Below are positions 1 through 8,885 of a stretch of 33,304 nucleotides of DNA, in pieces. Below the pieces are notes generated by a model. It was not told the DNA's origin, made no database searches, and saw only the letters and a program-made list of their open reading frames with translations. Both the position numbers and the translations under genes were made by a program. Every line of letters starts with the position of its first letter. Position 1 is the stretch's first letter. Location of the stretch: contig UQTI01000033.1 of NCBI GenBank assembly GCA_900543975.1, positions 1 to 33,304 of the forward strand. The letters are read 5' to 3'. The DNA is from an uncultured Prevotella sp. GTDB taxonomy: Bacteria; Bacteroidota; Bacteroidia; Bacteroidales; Bacteroidaceae.

Positions 1-470
1 GAATAATGCAGTAGATAACTAACTAATTCGTAACCTATTACTATTATGAGCGATTACCCAATGCTCATTTCCAATAAATTACACTCTTTTCGTAACTTCG
101 TGGTGCAAACTTACATATTTTTTTTTAATAACGACACGTTTTCCATATTTATTTTTCATCTGGTGCATATAAAGCGTGGGTTTGTGCGCGAATGGAGGGT
201 GAGGAAGAGGATAGAAAGAGAAGAGAAAGGCGAAGAAATGAAGAGGCCATATAAAGGCTGGACGAGGTTAGAGAGAATTGAGTGCAAGGTTAGAGAGAGG
301 TAAGGAAGATTTTAGAGAGATGTGGGGAAGAAGAGAGGTGAGGAAGAAGAGAGGTGAGGAAGAAGAGAGAGAAAGACAAGGGAACAAGCGAGGAAAAGGC
401 AAAAGATGTAGAGAAGAGGTAAAGGGCAATACTTAAAAATGATGATTTGTGTGATTGACAGGATGCAAAA
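1..470. other. gene-free left edge with polypurine tract
   Basis: No convincing gene lies before pflB. From about 186 to 420 the plus strand is strongly purine-rich, mostly GA, AGG and AAG steps. It contains three head-to-tail copies of a 16-base unit beginning GGAAGAAGAGAGG at 326, 342 and 358. Open frames here exist because of the biased composition and encode Lys/Arg/Glu-rich or Ser/Leu-rich strings with no recognisable domain. The first 185 bases are AT-rich and show nothing I can name. Confidence 0.6.
326..373 (+). repeat. 16-bp purine tandem repeat, 3 copies
   Basis: Three adjacent 16-base copies start at 326, 342 and 358. The first two are identical and the third diverges in its last bases. 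They sit inside the polypurine tract upstream of the pflB promoter. Slippage within a GA-rich tract is the simplest origin. Confidence 0.75.
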
Positions 471-502
471 TTTGTATATATTACATTCTTTTTGTATCTT
501 TG
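471..502 (+). promoter_or_regulatory. pflB promoter (Bacteroidetes type)
   Basis: A -33 element TTTG (471-474) and a -7 element TATCTTTG (495-502) are separated by 20 bases. This matches the Bacteroidetes housekeeping consensus TTTG / TAnnTTTG. Transcription would start near 508 and leave a leader of about 113 bases before the pflB ATG at 622. Confidence 0.75.
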
Positions 503-621
503 CATGCAAAATGTATAGGGAACGTTCTTATCTCACCTTTTGAATGATGATTTTGCTCATTGTTGCGATAGTGGGAGATGGAGCGTTTTTTTTATTATTA
601 TTTAAAACACAAACACATTTT

Positions 622-2862
622 ATGGATTTTCAGAATTTGCAAACCGGCTTTAAGGGTTCTAACTGGAAGCATGAGATCGACGTGCGCGACTTCATTCAGG
701 CCAACTATGAACCTTACGACGGCGACGAGAGCTTCCTCACAGGTCCAACATCTAAAACAACAAAGCTTTGGGACATCCTCTCGGCTATGTTTGAGGTTGA
801 ACGCGAGAAAGGCGTCTATGATGCTGAGACAAGCTTGCCCCAGACCATCGATACCTATGGCGCTGGCTATATTGACCGCGACAGCGAGGTGGTGGTTGGT
901 CTACAAACAGACGCTCCGCTGAAGCGAGGCATCTTCCCCAAGGGCGGCATACGCATGGTGGAGAAGGCGCTTGAGAGCTATGGCTACAAGCTCGACCCCA
1001 TGACGAAAACTATATATACGAAATATCGCAAGACACACAACGAGGGTGTGTTCAGCGCTTATAATGACGACATTAAGGCGGCCCGACATGCTCACATCAT
1101 TACGGGTCTGCCCGACGCTTACGGACGTGGACGCATCATCGGCGACTATCGCCGTGTGGCGCTCTACGGAACGGCAAACCTTATTGAGGACAAGAAGCGA
1201 TTCTTCAAGCGCATAGACATTCAGGAGTTTACTGAAGAGATCGTGCGTTGCCGTGAAGAGGTGTCAGACCAGATACTGGCTCTGAAGCAGTTTGAACGCA
1301 TGTGTGCTGCCTATGGTTTTGACGTGTCAAAGCCCGCCACCAACGCGCGTGAGGCTGTGCAATGGACCTATTTTGGCTACCTTGGTGCGGTTAAGGACCA
1401 GGATGGTGCCGCCATGTCGTTGGGCCGTGTGTGCGCGTTCCTTGACATCTTCATTCAGCGCGACCTGAAGAACGGCACGCTCACAGAGCAGGAGGCGCAG
1501 GAGCTTATTGACCAGATGATCATGAAGCTGCGCATTGTGCGCTTCTTGCGCACACCCGAGTATAACGACCTGTTCTCTGGCGATCCCATCTGGGCAACAG
1601 CCTCTATCGGAGGTATGGGCATCGACGGACGCTCTATGGTTACAAAGACCGACTATCGCTTCCTCCACACGCTTTATAACATGGGTCCCTCGCCCGAGCC
1701 AAACCTCACGGTGTTGTGGAGCAAGCGCTTGCCAGAGGCGTGGAAGAAATATTGTGCAAAGGTAAGCATCGACACGAGTGCCATACAATATGAGAACGAC
1801 GACCTTATGCGTGCTGAGCTGGGCGACGACTACGGCATAGCATGCTGCGTGTCGCCGATGAAGATCGGCAAGCAGATGCAGTTCTTCGGAGCGCGTGCCA
1901 ACCTCGCCAAGTGTATGCTCTACGCCATCAACGGCGGCCGCGACGAGATCAGCGGACATCAGGTGGGCCCATGCTTCGCGCCCATCACGGGCGACTATCT
2001 CACCTACGAGGAGTTTATGCCTAAGTTTGAGCAGATGATGCGTTGGCTGGCGAAGACCTATGTGAACGCTCTGAAGATTATCCACTACATGCACGACAAG
2101 TATGACTATGAGGCGTTTGAGATGGCGCTCCATGACGGCGACGTAGAGCGCACACGCGCCACGGGCATTGCCGGTCTGTCGATCGTTACCGACTCTATTG
2201 CTGCCATGAAGAACTGCAAGGTGCGCATTGTGCGTGACGAGAACGGCCTTGCTGTCGACTATAAGATAGAGGAGGGCACCTATGTGCCGTTCGGCAATAA
2301 CGATGATGCCACAGACCAGATTGCGGTAGACCTGACCGAGACGTTTATGGAGTATCTGCGTCAGCACGAAACCTACCGCAACGCCGTGCCCACACAGAGT
2401 TTGCTCACCATCACCTCAAACGTGGTTTATGGCCGCAACACGGGTGCAACACCCGATGGACGTAAGAAGGGCGTGCCCTTTGCTCCTGGCGCCAACCCCA
2501 TGAACGCCCGCGACGTGAAGGGTGCCGTGGCTGCACTTGCCTCGGTTGCCAAGCTGCCGTTCCAGCACTCGCGCGACGGCATCTCATACACCTTTGCCAT
2601 CACGCCTGCAGCCCTTGGCAAGCAGAAGGACATACAGGCTGCCAACCTCACGGCGTTGCTCGACGGCTATTTCACGCCTACGGGTGGACAGCATCTTAAC
2701 GTGAACGTGTTTGACCGCGAGCTGCTCATCGATGCAATGGAGCATCCTGAGAAGTATCCGCAACTCACAATTCGCGTTAGCGGCTATGCTGTAAACTTTG
2801 TGAAGCTTACACGCGAGCAGCAGATGGATGTGCTCTCGCGAACCATCAACGCTTCGGTTTAG
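622..2862 (+). CDS. pflB: formate C-acetyltransferase (pyruvate formate-lyase)
   Basis: This cytosolic glycyl-radical enzyme converts pyruvate and CoA to formate and acetyl-CoA during anaerobic sugar breakdown. The 746-residue protein is close to the 760 of E. coli PflB. The adjacent catalytic cysteines are Cys408-Cys409 in IACCVSPM. The radical-bearing glycine is Gly721 in RVSGYAVNF, near the C-terminus as the family requires. The ATG at 622 gives MDFQNLQTGFKGSNW, which aligns with known PflB N-termini. An in-frame ATG at 544 would add 26 hydrophobic residues not expected in this family, so I reject it. The activase gene pflA follows 252 bases downstream on the same strand, which fixes the assignment against other glycyl-radical enzymes such as glycerol dehydratase. 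Confidence 0.96.
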   Translation: MDFQNLQTGFKGSNWKHEIDVRDFIQANYEPYDGDESFLTGPTSKTTKLWDILSAMFEVEREKGVYDAETSLPQTIDTYGAGYIDRDSEVVVGLQTDAPLKRGIFPKGGIRMVEKALESYGYKLDPMTKTIYTKYRKTHNEGVFSAYNDDIKAARHAHIITGLPDAYGRGRIIGDYRRVALYGTANLIEDKKRFFKRIDIQEFTEEIVRCREEVSDQILALKQFERMCAAYGFDVSKPATNAREAVQWTYFGYLGAVKDQDGAAMSLGRVCAFLDIFIQRDLKNGTLTEQEAQELIDQMIMKLRIVRFLRTPEYNDLFSGDPIWATASIGGMGIDGRSMVTKTDYRFLHTLYNMGPSPEPNLTVLWSKRLPEAWKKYCAKVSIDTSAIQYENDDLMRAELGDDYGIACCVSPMKIGKQMQFFGARANLAKCMLYAINGGRDEISGHQVGPCFAPITGDYLTYEEFMPKFEQMMRWLAKTYVNALKIIHYMHDKYDYEAFEMALHDGDVERTRATGIAGLSIVTDSIAAMKNCKVRIVRDENGLAVDYKIEEGTYVPFGNNDDATDQIAVDLTETFMEYLRQHETYRNAVPTQSLLTITSNVVYGRNTGATPDGRKKGVPFAPGANPMNARDVKGAVAALASVAKLPFQHSRDGISYTFAITPAALGKQKDIQAANLTALLDGYFTPTGGQHLNVNVFDRELLIDAMEHPEKYPQLTIRVSGYAVNFVKLTREQQMDVLSRTINASV

Positions 2863-3114
2863 GAAGATAACAGGAGGAAAGAGATAACTCCCTTCGGTCG
2901 TTAGGAAGTTAATGTGAGTTAAAGGGAAGTTAAAGGTAAGTTATCGGACAATAGCTTTAGAGCTCAAGCCACTAAACATTTGTCCGTTAACTTTCATCCA
3001 TCAAAGATGGATTAACTTCCTTTTAACTCCCGTTATCTTCCATTTTATCTTCCCTTCAACTTCCATTTTAACTCCCCTTTAACATCCCTTTATTCTCAAT
3101 TATTTCTTGTCACA
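2863..3114 (+). repeat. pflB-pflA spacer: degenerate inverted repeats
   Basis: The left half holds several copies of motifs like GGAAGTTAA or GAGTTAAAGG. The right half holds their complements (TTAACTTCC, TTAACTCCC, TTATCTTCC). The innermost arms are 2938-2951 and 2980-2993, which pair at 13 of 14 positions around a 28-base loop. A separate perfect hairpin with 7-base arms and an AAA loop lies at 2996-3012. The spacer could fold into a large stem in the pflB-pflA transcript. It lacks a clear T-tract, so it may act in mRNA processing or stability rather than as a plain terminator. Confidence 0.7.
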
Positions 3115-3837
3115 ATGAAAGGTCGTATCCACTCTTTAGAATCGTTTGGTACCGTTGACGGGCCAGGCATCAGGTTTGTTGCATTCATGCAGGGCTGTCC
3201 GCTGCGTTGTCTTTTCTGCCATAACCCCGACACATGGAATGTGGAAGGAGCGTGCCAGTATGAGATGGAGCCGCAAGAACTCCTTGACGAAGTGCTGCGC
3301 TACAAAAGCTTTATCGCTACAGGAGGCGTTACCTTGTCGGGTGGCGAGCCGTTGATGCAGGCGCCGTTCGTGAACGAGTTTTTTAAGCTCTGCAAGGAAG
3401 AGGGGTTGCACACGGCCCTCGACACCAGCGGAGCGTTCTGCACAGATGCTGCCCTTGCCGTGCTCGACCATACGGACCTGGCGCTTCTCGACATCAAGAC
3501 CATGGATCCGGACCTTTACACGCGGCTTACGGGAAGAGGGCAGGAGAACAACCTGCGTTTTCTTGACGAGCTGGAGAAACGCGGCGTGAAGACATGGGTG
3601 CGCCATGTGGTGGTGCCCGGACTGACCGACAACGACGTGTGGCTGCACAGGCTCGGCGAGCATGTGGCGCGTTACAACGTGGTGGAGAAGATAGAGGTGC
3701 TGCCTTATCACACGCTTGGCGAGCAGAAATATGCTAAACTGAACATCTGCTATAAGCTCAAAGGGGTGCCGCCGTTGAGTAAAGAACGGGCGGAGGAGGT
3801 GCGACAGCTGCTCTCTGCCTATAAGCCGTGTCTTTAA
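3115..3837 (+). CDS. pflA: pyruvate formate-lyase activating enzyme
   Basis: This radical SAM enzyme uses a [4Fe-4S] cluster and S-adenosylmethionine to put the radical on the PflB glycine. The 240-residue length is usual for PflA. The cluster motif CxxxCxxC is seen as CPLRCLFC (Cys28, Cys32, Cys35), followed by HNPDTW as in the PflA subfamily. SAM-binding GG motifs follow (TLSGGEPLMQ). The N-terminus MKGRIHSLESFGTVDGPG is the standard start of the family. It lies directly after pflB, its substrate gene. Transcription from the pflB promoter is likely because no separate promoter is evident in the spacer. Confidence 0.95.
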   Translation: MKGRIHSLESFGTVDGPGIRFVAFMQGCPLRCLFCHNPDTWNVEGACQYEMEPQELLDEVLRYKSFIATGGVTLSGGEPLMQAPFVNEFFKLCKEEGLHTALDTSGAFCTDAALAVLDHTDLALLDIKTMDPDLYTRLTGRGQENNLRFLDELEKRGVKTWVRHVVVPGLTDNDVWLHRLGEHVARYNVVEKIEVLPYHTLGEQKYAKLNICYKLKGVPPLSKERAEEVRQLLSAYKPCL

Positions 3838-3870
3838 GTGGCGCTTTTTTGTGCTATTCTTTTCTATTTC

Positions 3871-3901
3871 TTGTGAGTGTCAGAAAATCTGATTATCTTT
3901 G
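3871..3901 (+). promoter_or_regulatory. promoter for class A PBP gene
   Basis: TTG at 3871-3873 and TATCTTTG at 3894-3901 are 20 bases apart, which fits the Bacteroidetes consensus. The next start codon on this strand is the penicillin-binding protein ATG at 4000, about 92 bases beyond the expected transcription start. Confidence 0.7.
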
Positions 3902-3999
3902 CATGCTAATATGCTTACCCCAACAAGTACACTAACAGGGGGCAGAAATGAACAATTGGTCTCCTTGCGAGATTTGTAAAAACGAGAAAAAGAAAGAGC

Positions 4000-6312
4000 A
4001 TGCGAAAAATAATTGTACGGTTCCTTTGGACCATGATCGTGTTGGGCATTCTAACAGCAGCCCTTGCCTTTACTGCCATCTGGAACGGATGGATAGGCTA
4101 CATGCCGCCTGTGGAGGACCTGCAGAACCCGATAAACAGGTTTGCAACACAAATCTACTCGGCTGACGGAAAGGTTATCGGTACCTGGAACTTTAACCGT
4201 GAGAACCGTGTGTGCGTCAACTATGATGACCTCGCTCCCTCGCTCGTAAAGGCGTTGGTGGCAACAGAGGATGTGCGCTTCTATGACCATTCGGGTATCG
4301 ACTTCATTGCGCTCAGCCGTGCTGTGGTGAAACGCGGCATCTTGGGCAACACCAGCGCCGGAGGCGGATCAACCATCACGCAACAGTTGGCCAAACAGCT
4401 CTATTCGGGCACGGCGTCAAGCACCATGGAGCGTCTGCTGCAAAAGCCGATAGAATGGGTCATAGCCGTGAAGCTTGAACGCAACTACACAAAGGAGGAG
4501 ATTATTGCGCTCTATCTCAACTATTTCGATTTCCTTCATAACGCCGTGGGCATAAAAACGGCTGCCAACACCTATTTTAATAAGGAACCGCGCGACCTGA
4601 CGGTTTGCGAATCGGCAACGCTTATCGGCTTGTGCAAGAACCCGTCGCTCTTTAACCCCGTGCGTTACCCGGACAGATGCACGGACCGTCGCAACGTGGT
4701 GCTCTCGCAGATGCGAAAGGCAGGATACCTGTCGGATAGTGAATATGAGACTTATGCTGCGGAGCCGCTCACGCTCAACTTCCATCGCACGGACCATAAA
4801 GACGGTACGGCACCTTATTTCCGCGAGTTCCTACGCATCTACATGTCGGCAAAACGCCCCGAGAGAAGCGATTATCCTGCGTGGAACTATGTGCAGTTTG
4901 TGACCGACTCAATTGCTTGGGACACAGACCCGCTATACGGATGGTGCAACAAAAACTTTAAGAAAGACGGCAAGCCTTATAACCTTAACGCCGATGGTCT
5001 GAAGGTCTATACGTCGATAGACTCGCGCATGCAACGCTATGCTGAGGAGGCTGTTTATGGCCATGTGGCAAAATATCTGCAACCCGAGTTTTTCAAGGAG
5101 AACAGAACCAAGCCTAACGCGCCGTTCACGGACCAGCTCACAACGAAACAGGTTAACAGCATCATGGAACGTGCCGTGCTCCAGAGCGAGCGTTACCGCA
5201 GCATGAAGGCGGCCGGAGCGTCGCAAGAGGAAATTCATAAGGCGTTCCACACGCGAACCATGATGTCCGTATTTACATATCATGGCGACATAGACACCAT
5301 GATGACACCCATCGACAGCATTCGCTACAACAAGTCGTTCCTCAGGGCGGGTTTCATGTGCATGGAACCGTCAACGGGCATGGTGAAGGCTTATGTGGGA
5401 GGTCTCGACTACTCACACTTCATGTATGACATGGTGATGGGCGGACGCCGACAGGTGGGTTCTACCATTAAACCATTCCTCTACTCGCTTGCTATGGAAA
5501 ACGGCTTCTCGCCTTGTGACATGGTTCCTAACGTGCAACACACATATATGGTGGCAGGAAGACCCTGGACGCCGCGTAACACTTCAAGAAGACGATACGG
5601 GGAGATGGTGACGTTGAAATGGGGATTGGCACAATCGAACAACTGGATTTCGGCTTATCTCATGAGCAAGCTCAGTCCGCAACAGTTTGTCAGCTTGCTT
5701 AACGACTATGGCATCCGTAACCCCAACATCCACGCCTCCATGTCGTTGTGTCTTGGTCCATGCGACGTGTCGGTGGGCGAGATGGTGAGTGCCTACACGG
5801 CGTTCGTGAACCACGGCATACGAACAGCACCTCTGTTCGTGACACGAATAGAAGACAACGAGGGCAACGTGATTGCTAAATTTCAGCCTCGCATGAACGA
5901 GGTGATAAGCTCTAACAGCGCCGACAAGATGCTTGTGCTGCTTAAGGGCGTTGTGGACGAAGGAACGGCAGGACGCATGCGTCATAAGTTTGGCTTTACA
6001 GGTGAGATGGGTGGCAAGACGGGAACGACAAACCGCAACTCAGATGCCTGGTTCATGGGCCTTGTGCCGCGACTTGTGGGCGGCTGCTGGGTAGGCGGCG
6101 AGGATCGCGACATACATTTCGACACTATGCGTATGGGTCAAGGCGCTTCTATGGCTCTGCCCATCTGGGCATATTTCTTGAAGAAGGTGTATGCTGACCC
6201 AACGTTGGGCTATAGTCAGAACGAGACCTTTGGGCTTCCTGCCGACTTTAACCCTTGTCAGCAAGAAAGCAATGGAGAGGATGAGTTCGGAATTGACGAG
6301 GTGTATGAATGA
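4000..6312 (+). CDS. class A penicillin-binding protein (PBP1A-like)
   Basis: This inner-membrane bifunctional enzyme polymerises glycan strands and cross-links peptidoglycan on the periplasmic side. The 770-residue protein has one N-terminal membrane anchor (about 8-28). A GT51 glycosyltransferase domain follows, with the catalytic Glu90 in ATEDVRFYDH and the GGSTITQQLAKQL motif at 122-134. The transpeptidase domain has all three active-site motifs: STIK (Ser488, Lys491), SNN (Ser546-Asn548) and KTGT (from Lys673). Length and motif order match the mrcA/PBP1A-type proteins of Bacteroidetes. I see no defect. It has its own promoter at 3871-3901 and ends in an Asp/Glu-rich tail. Confidence 0.93.
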   Translation: MRKIIVRFLWTMIVLGILTAALAFTAIWNGWIGYMPPVEDLQNPINRFATQIYSADGKVIGTWNFNRENRVCVNYDDLAPSLVKALVATEDVRFYDHSGIDFIALSRAVVKRGILGNTSAGGGSTITQQLAKQLYSGTASSTMERLLQKPIEWVIAVKLERNYTKEEIIALYLNYFDFLHNAVGIKTAANTYFNKEPRDLTVCESATLIGLCKNPSLFNPVRYPDRCTDRRNVVLSQMRKAGYLSDSEYETYAAEPLTLNFHRTDHKDGTAPYFREFLRIYMSAKRPERSDYPAWNYVQFVTDSIAWDTDPLYGWCNKNFKKDGKPYNLNADGLKVYTSIDSRMQRYAEEAVYGHVAKYLQPEFFKENRTKPNAPFTDQLTTKQVNSIMERAVLQSERYRSMKAAGASQEEIHKAFHTRTMMSVFTYHGDIDTMMTPIDSIRYNKSFLRAGFMCMEPSTGMVKAYVGGLDYSHFMYDMVMGGRRQVGSTIKPFLYSLAMENGFSPCDMVPNVQHTYMVAGRPWTPRNTSRRRYGEMVTLKWGLAQSNNWISAYLMSKLSPQQFVSLLNDYGIRNPNIHASMSLCLGPCDVSVGEMVSAYTAFVNHGIRTAPLFVTRIEDNEGNVIAKFQPRMNEVISSNSADKMLVLLKGVVDEGTAGRMRHKFGFTGEMGGKTGTTNRNSDAWFMGLVPRLVGGCWVGGEDRDIHFDTMRMGQGASMALPIWAYFLKKVYADPTLGYSQNETFGLPADFNPCQQESNGEDEFGIDEVYE

Positions 6313-6313
6313 G

Positions 6314-6415
6314 AATTTTGATTTTTGAATTTTGATTTTTGAATTGTTGCGGCTTTGCCGCAATTAGGAATTATTCAGTTTTGAGTTTTCAATTTTGACG
6401 TTTTCAATTTTGACG
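6314..6415 (+). repeat. short AT-rich tandem repeats flanking a hairpin
   Basis: Two copies of a 14-base unit AATTTTGATTTTTG occupy 6314-6341. Two copies of a 15-base unit TTTTCAATTTTGACG occupy 6386-6415. Between them is a perfect hairpin, TTGCGGC (6347-6353) with TTT loop and GCCGCAA (6357-6363). The hairpin could terminate the PBP transcript, but it is not followed by a T-run, so termination is uncertain. Confidence 0.65.
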
Positions 6416-6473
6416 TTTAAATACATCTGATCCTGATAAAGGGTGATTGGTAGTAACGAATATAACGAAAATA

Positions 6474-7367
6474 ATGTATAGAAATAGTGCCGTTAACGGC
6501 AAAAACGATTATGCACAGTATCGTGTGGAGCAGGAGATGCCTTTGCTGGAGTTTCTGTTCACAGCTGTGAAGGAGAGCAAGAACAAGATTAAGCTGACGC
6601 TTAAAGGACGTGGCGTGAAGGTTAATGGAAAGGTGGTAACACAGTTTGACTATCCATTGGTGCCTGGCATGCGCGTGGCTGTGAGCCGGTCAAAACGTAA
6701 CGACACGTTCAAGAGCCGTTATGTGAAGATTGTGTATGAGGACCGTTGGCTCGTGGTGGTGGAGAAAAACATTGGCATCTTGTCGATGGCGGCCGGACAC
6801 TCGTCGCTGAATGTGAAGAGTGTGCTGGACGACTATTTTGCCAAATCGCGTCAGAAATGTCGCGCTCATGTTGTGCATCGTCTTGACCGCGACACCAGCG
6901 GGCTGATGATTTATGCTAAGGACATAGACACGGAACAGATTCTGGAACACAACTGGCACGATATTGTTTATGACCGCCGCTATGTGGCTGTGGTGAGTGG
7001 CGAGATGGAAGAGAGTGAGGGCACTATTGCCAACTGGCTGAAAGACAATAAGGCTTATGTGACCTACTCGTCACCTGTCGACAATGGAGGCAAATATGCT
7101 GTTACTCATTTCTATGTGCTTGACCGCACAACCGAACATTCGTTGGTGGAATATAAGCTTGAGACAGGCCGTAAGAACCAAATTCGCGTTCACTCGGCAG
7201 ACATGGGACATCCGGTTTGTGGCGATGTGAAATATGGCAACGGCGACGACCCCTTACATCGTCTTTGCTTGCATGCTTATGTGCTCTGCTTCACACACCC
7301 TATCACGGGCGAGCGTATGGAGTTTGACACACCTGTGCCTGCTCAGTTCCGACATCTGTTTAAATAA
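6474..7367 (+). CDS. RluA-family pseudouridine synthase
   Basis: This cytosolic enzyme isomerises uridine to pseudouridine in RNA, most likely 23S rRNA or tRNA. The 297-residue form starts at the ATG at 6474. A TTG at 6447 would add nine residues and is less likely. The N-terminal part (about 20-85) resembles an S4 RNA-binding segment (VKVNGKVV...GMRVAV). The catalytic motif HRLDRDTSGL holds the expected nucleophile Asp138. Downstream motifs RKNQIRVH and GHPVCGDVKYG are characteristic of RluA/RluC/RluD proteins. The exact target base cannot be read from the sequence. It is followed closely by a small membrane protein gene and then a strong terminator. Confidence 0.9.
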   Translation: MYRNSAVNGKNDYAQYRVEQEMPLLEFLFTAVKESKNKIKLTLKGRGVKVNGKVVTQFDYPLVPGMRVAVSRSKRNDTFKSRYVKIVYEDRWLVVVEKNIGILSMAAGHSSLNVKSVLDDYFAKSRQKCRAHVVHRLDRDTSGLMIYAKDIDTEQILEHNWHDIVYDRRYVAVVSGEMEESEGTIANWLKDNKAYVTYSSPVDNGGKYAVTHFYVLDRTTEHSLVEYKLETGRKNQIRVHSADMGHPVCGDVKYGNGDDPLHRLCLHAYVLCFTHPITGERMEFDTPVPAQFRHLFK

Positions 7368-7405
7368 AGATTTCGTGCTTAAATAAGGATTTAAACGTTA
7401 ACAAT

Positions 7406-7561
7406 ATGACATCTCAGTTTGGATATTATATTTTTTGCATCGTGGCCTTTATCGTGGCTTTCATGTTGCTGAAAAAGCTTGCAGGCTGCCTGGTAAAGAC
7501 GGTCATAATGGCCATCGTTCTGGCGGTTCTTGCTGCTATTTATTATTTCTATTTTGCTTGA
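7406..7561 (+). CDS. 51-residue hydrophobic membrane protein
   Basis: An ATG at 7406 opens a 51-codon frame, MTSQFGYYIFCIVAF... ending in FYFA, terminated by TGA at 7559-7561. It has two predicted membrane segments (about 7-22 and 30-50) joined by a short Lys-containing stretch (LLKKLAGCLVK). It starts 38 bases after the pseudouridine synthase stop and ends 42 bases before a perfect palindrome, so it would be the last gene of that transcript. I do not recognise the family. The balance of two hydrophobic spans around a basic loop and the tight placement support a real gene. Function unknown. Confidence 0.6.
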   Translation: MTSQFGYYIFCIVAFIVAFMLLKKLAGCLVKTVIMAIVLAVLAAIYYFYFA

Positions 7562-7603
7562 TAATGAGCGCTTGAGCCTTTTGGCTTAATCTAAACATCC
7601 ATA

Positions 7604-7633
7604 AAAGCCTTATGTTTCGAAACATAAGGCTTT
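7604..7633. terminator. bidirectional terminator, perfect 30-bp palindrome
   Basis: AAAGCCTTATGTTTC (7604-7618) is directly followed by its exact reverse complement (7619-7633), giving A-rich and T-rich ends on both strands. It lies between the convergent plus-strand pseudouridine synthase unit and the minus-strand transferase gene, as expected of a shared terminator. A weaker AGCC-TTTT-GGCT hairpin sits just before it at 7575-7586. Confidence 0.85.
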
Positions 7634-7692
7634 AGGCTTAAATAACAATAGCCTTGAATGGTTGTGCTGATAGGTTTTTGCGGAGAGAGCTG

Positions 7693-8658
7693 TTAAAACA
7701 CGAAGATGTGTTTGGTGCAGACCTCACAGCCAATGTCTTCCTTGAAAGAACATAAGCCATAATTGGGCTCGCCATCTTCGGTTGAGGGCCCAATGTCAAG
7801 AATACGGAGACCGAGGCGAGAGAAATGGTCGTACATGAACGCCGCGAGACGGTTCATGGTGCGAAGGTGTGAATAGGCTGCAAGGTCGCCCCAATAGATC
7901 ACTTGCGCTGTGTCTTTAGCAACATGAAACACTTGGGCGGCTGCAACATCGGTCCATGTGTCATGGGAGGCGTCGCTTTTTGTTTCGAGCACGAAAAAGA
8001 GGGCGTTGACAACATGGGTTGTTGCAACTACATCGTGAAGACTCATACGCAATGGGTAGCCGTGCTCCTTGCGGTTGAGAGCTATAAGGTTGTAGGCTCG
8101 CTCTATGTCGCGTTCTGACGAGGTGTCGAGAAGGGTGAAACGCCACTCGTGCTTAAGGGCGTTATGTAGGTTCTTGCGTGCGCTACGACTGATAATCTGC
8201 TCGTAGGGCGTGACGTGGTCGAGCTTAAAAAAATAGTTGAGGTCAAGGTGGTGAAGCGTGGCTTTGCGTGAGAGCACGTTAACCCATTTGGCGGTTTGTG
8301 AACGGTCGTAAACGTCGGGAGTGAGGGCTATCTTTACGCGTGCGCCAACCTTTTGAGCATAGGCTCGTAATGCATCAACGGCAGCTTCCATGCTCTCTAA
8401 CCGTTGTGTGCCATTGGTCATGAATGAGCCAAATGGTGCTGAGAATGGAGAGGAGAGGGTCTTTATGCCCTCGGCTTCGCGTTCTCCAAGAACAATGCCA
8501 AAGCGTGTCTTACTATCATCCATGATGGCAAGATAATGGACAGCTGCGGCCTTGTGCTTGTTTAGCTCGTTAAAGGCTACGCTGTTAAAAATGTGGTTAG
8601 GCGATGGAAACAATCGGCCAAACTCTTTGGCTGTTATTCTTTTTGCTTCGTATCTCAT
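7693..8658 (-). CDS. FemAB/GNAT-like acyltransferase
   Basis: The 321-residue soluble protein resembles the Acetyltransf_6/FemAB-like group, which transfers acyl or aminoacyl groups and is frequent in surface-polysaccharide clusters. Supporting segments are the basic helix ISRSARKNLHNALKHEW (about 160-175), the central VIYWGDLAAY strand, and the C-terminal RILDIGPSTEDGEPNYGLCSFKEDIGC typical of the second GNAT fold. No catalytic residue can be assigned with confidence. It is the last of three same-strand genes with a DegT aminotransferase and an FdtA-like isomerase, so N-acylation of the resulting amino sugar is a reasonable inference. A 227-base pyrimidine-rich spacer separates it from the aminotransferase, so it may have its own promoter. 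Substrate unknown. Confidence 0.65.
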   Translation of the reverse strand: MRYEAKRITAKEFGRLFPSPNHIFNSVAFNELNKHKAAAVHYLAIMDDSKTRFGIVLGEREAEGIKTLSSPFSAPFGSFMTNGTQRLESMEAAVDALRAYAQKVGARVKIALTPDVYDRSQTAKWVNVLSRKATLHHLDLNYFFKLDHVTPYEQIISRSARKNLHNALKHEWRFTLLDTSSERDIERAYNLIALNRKEHGYPLRMSLHDVVATTHVVNALFFVLETKSDASHDTWTDVAAAQVFHVAKDTAQVIYWGDLAAYSHLRTMNRLAAFMYDHFSRLGLRILDIGPSTEDGEPNYGLCSFKEDIGCEVCTKHIFVF

Positions 8659-8885
8659 TTCTTTCCTTTTGCTCGTTTCTTTTTTATTTTCTTTCCTTCT
8701 TTCTTTCTAATTCTTTCTCTATTGTTTCATTTCTCCCTTTCCCCCTTTCATCTCGTTCATCTCATTCATATCTTACTTCTCTTTTATCTCTTTCTTCTTT
8801 CTCTACCGTTCCGTTTTCCTCTTTCATTCCTCGCCTTATTCATAAAAACCTCTTAATTTATAAAAATCCCCTCTTTGTTCTGTTT
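8659..8885 (-). other. polypurine tract upstream of transferase gene
   Basis: The plus strand is almost entirely C and T from 8659 to about 8830. The minus strand, which would be the mRNA leader of the transferase gene, is therefore purine-rich. The composition mirrors the tract before pflB. Leu/Phe/Ser-rich plus-strand frames here are compositional artefacts. Confidence 0.6.

Noticed and set aside
46..505. Small open frames on both strands in the left edge
   Set aside because: They are products of purine or pyrimidine bias, with no domain or initiation signal.
544..621. Longer pflB N-terminus from an upstream in-frame ATG
   Set aside because: It would add 26 hydrophobic residues absent from PflB proteins. 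The ATG at 622 matches the family start.
1327..2367. 346-codon open frame antisense to pflB
   Set aside because: It lies wholly inside pflB, has no recognisable domain, and follows from the codon bias of the sense gene.
6447..6473. TTG start of the pseudouridine synthase
   Set aside because: The ATG nine codons downstream is a stronger start and keeps all motifs.
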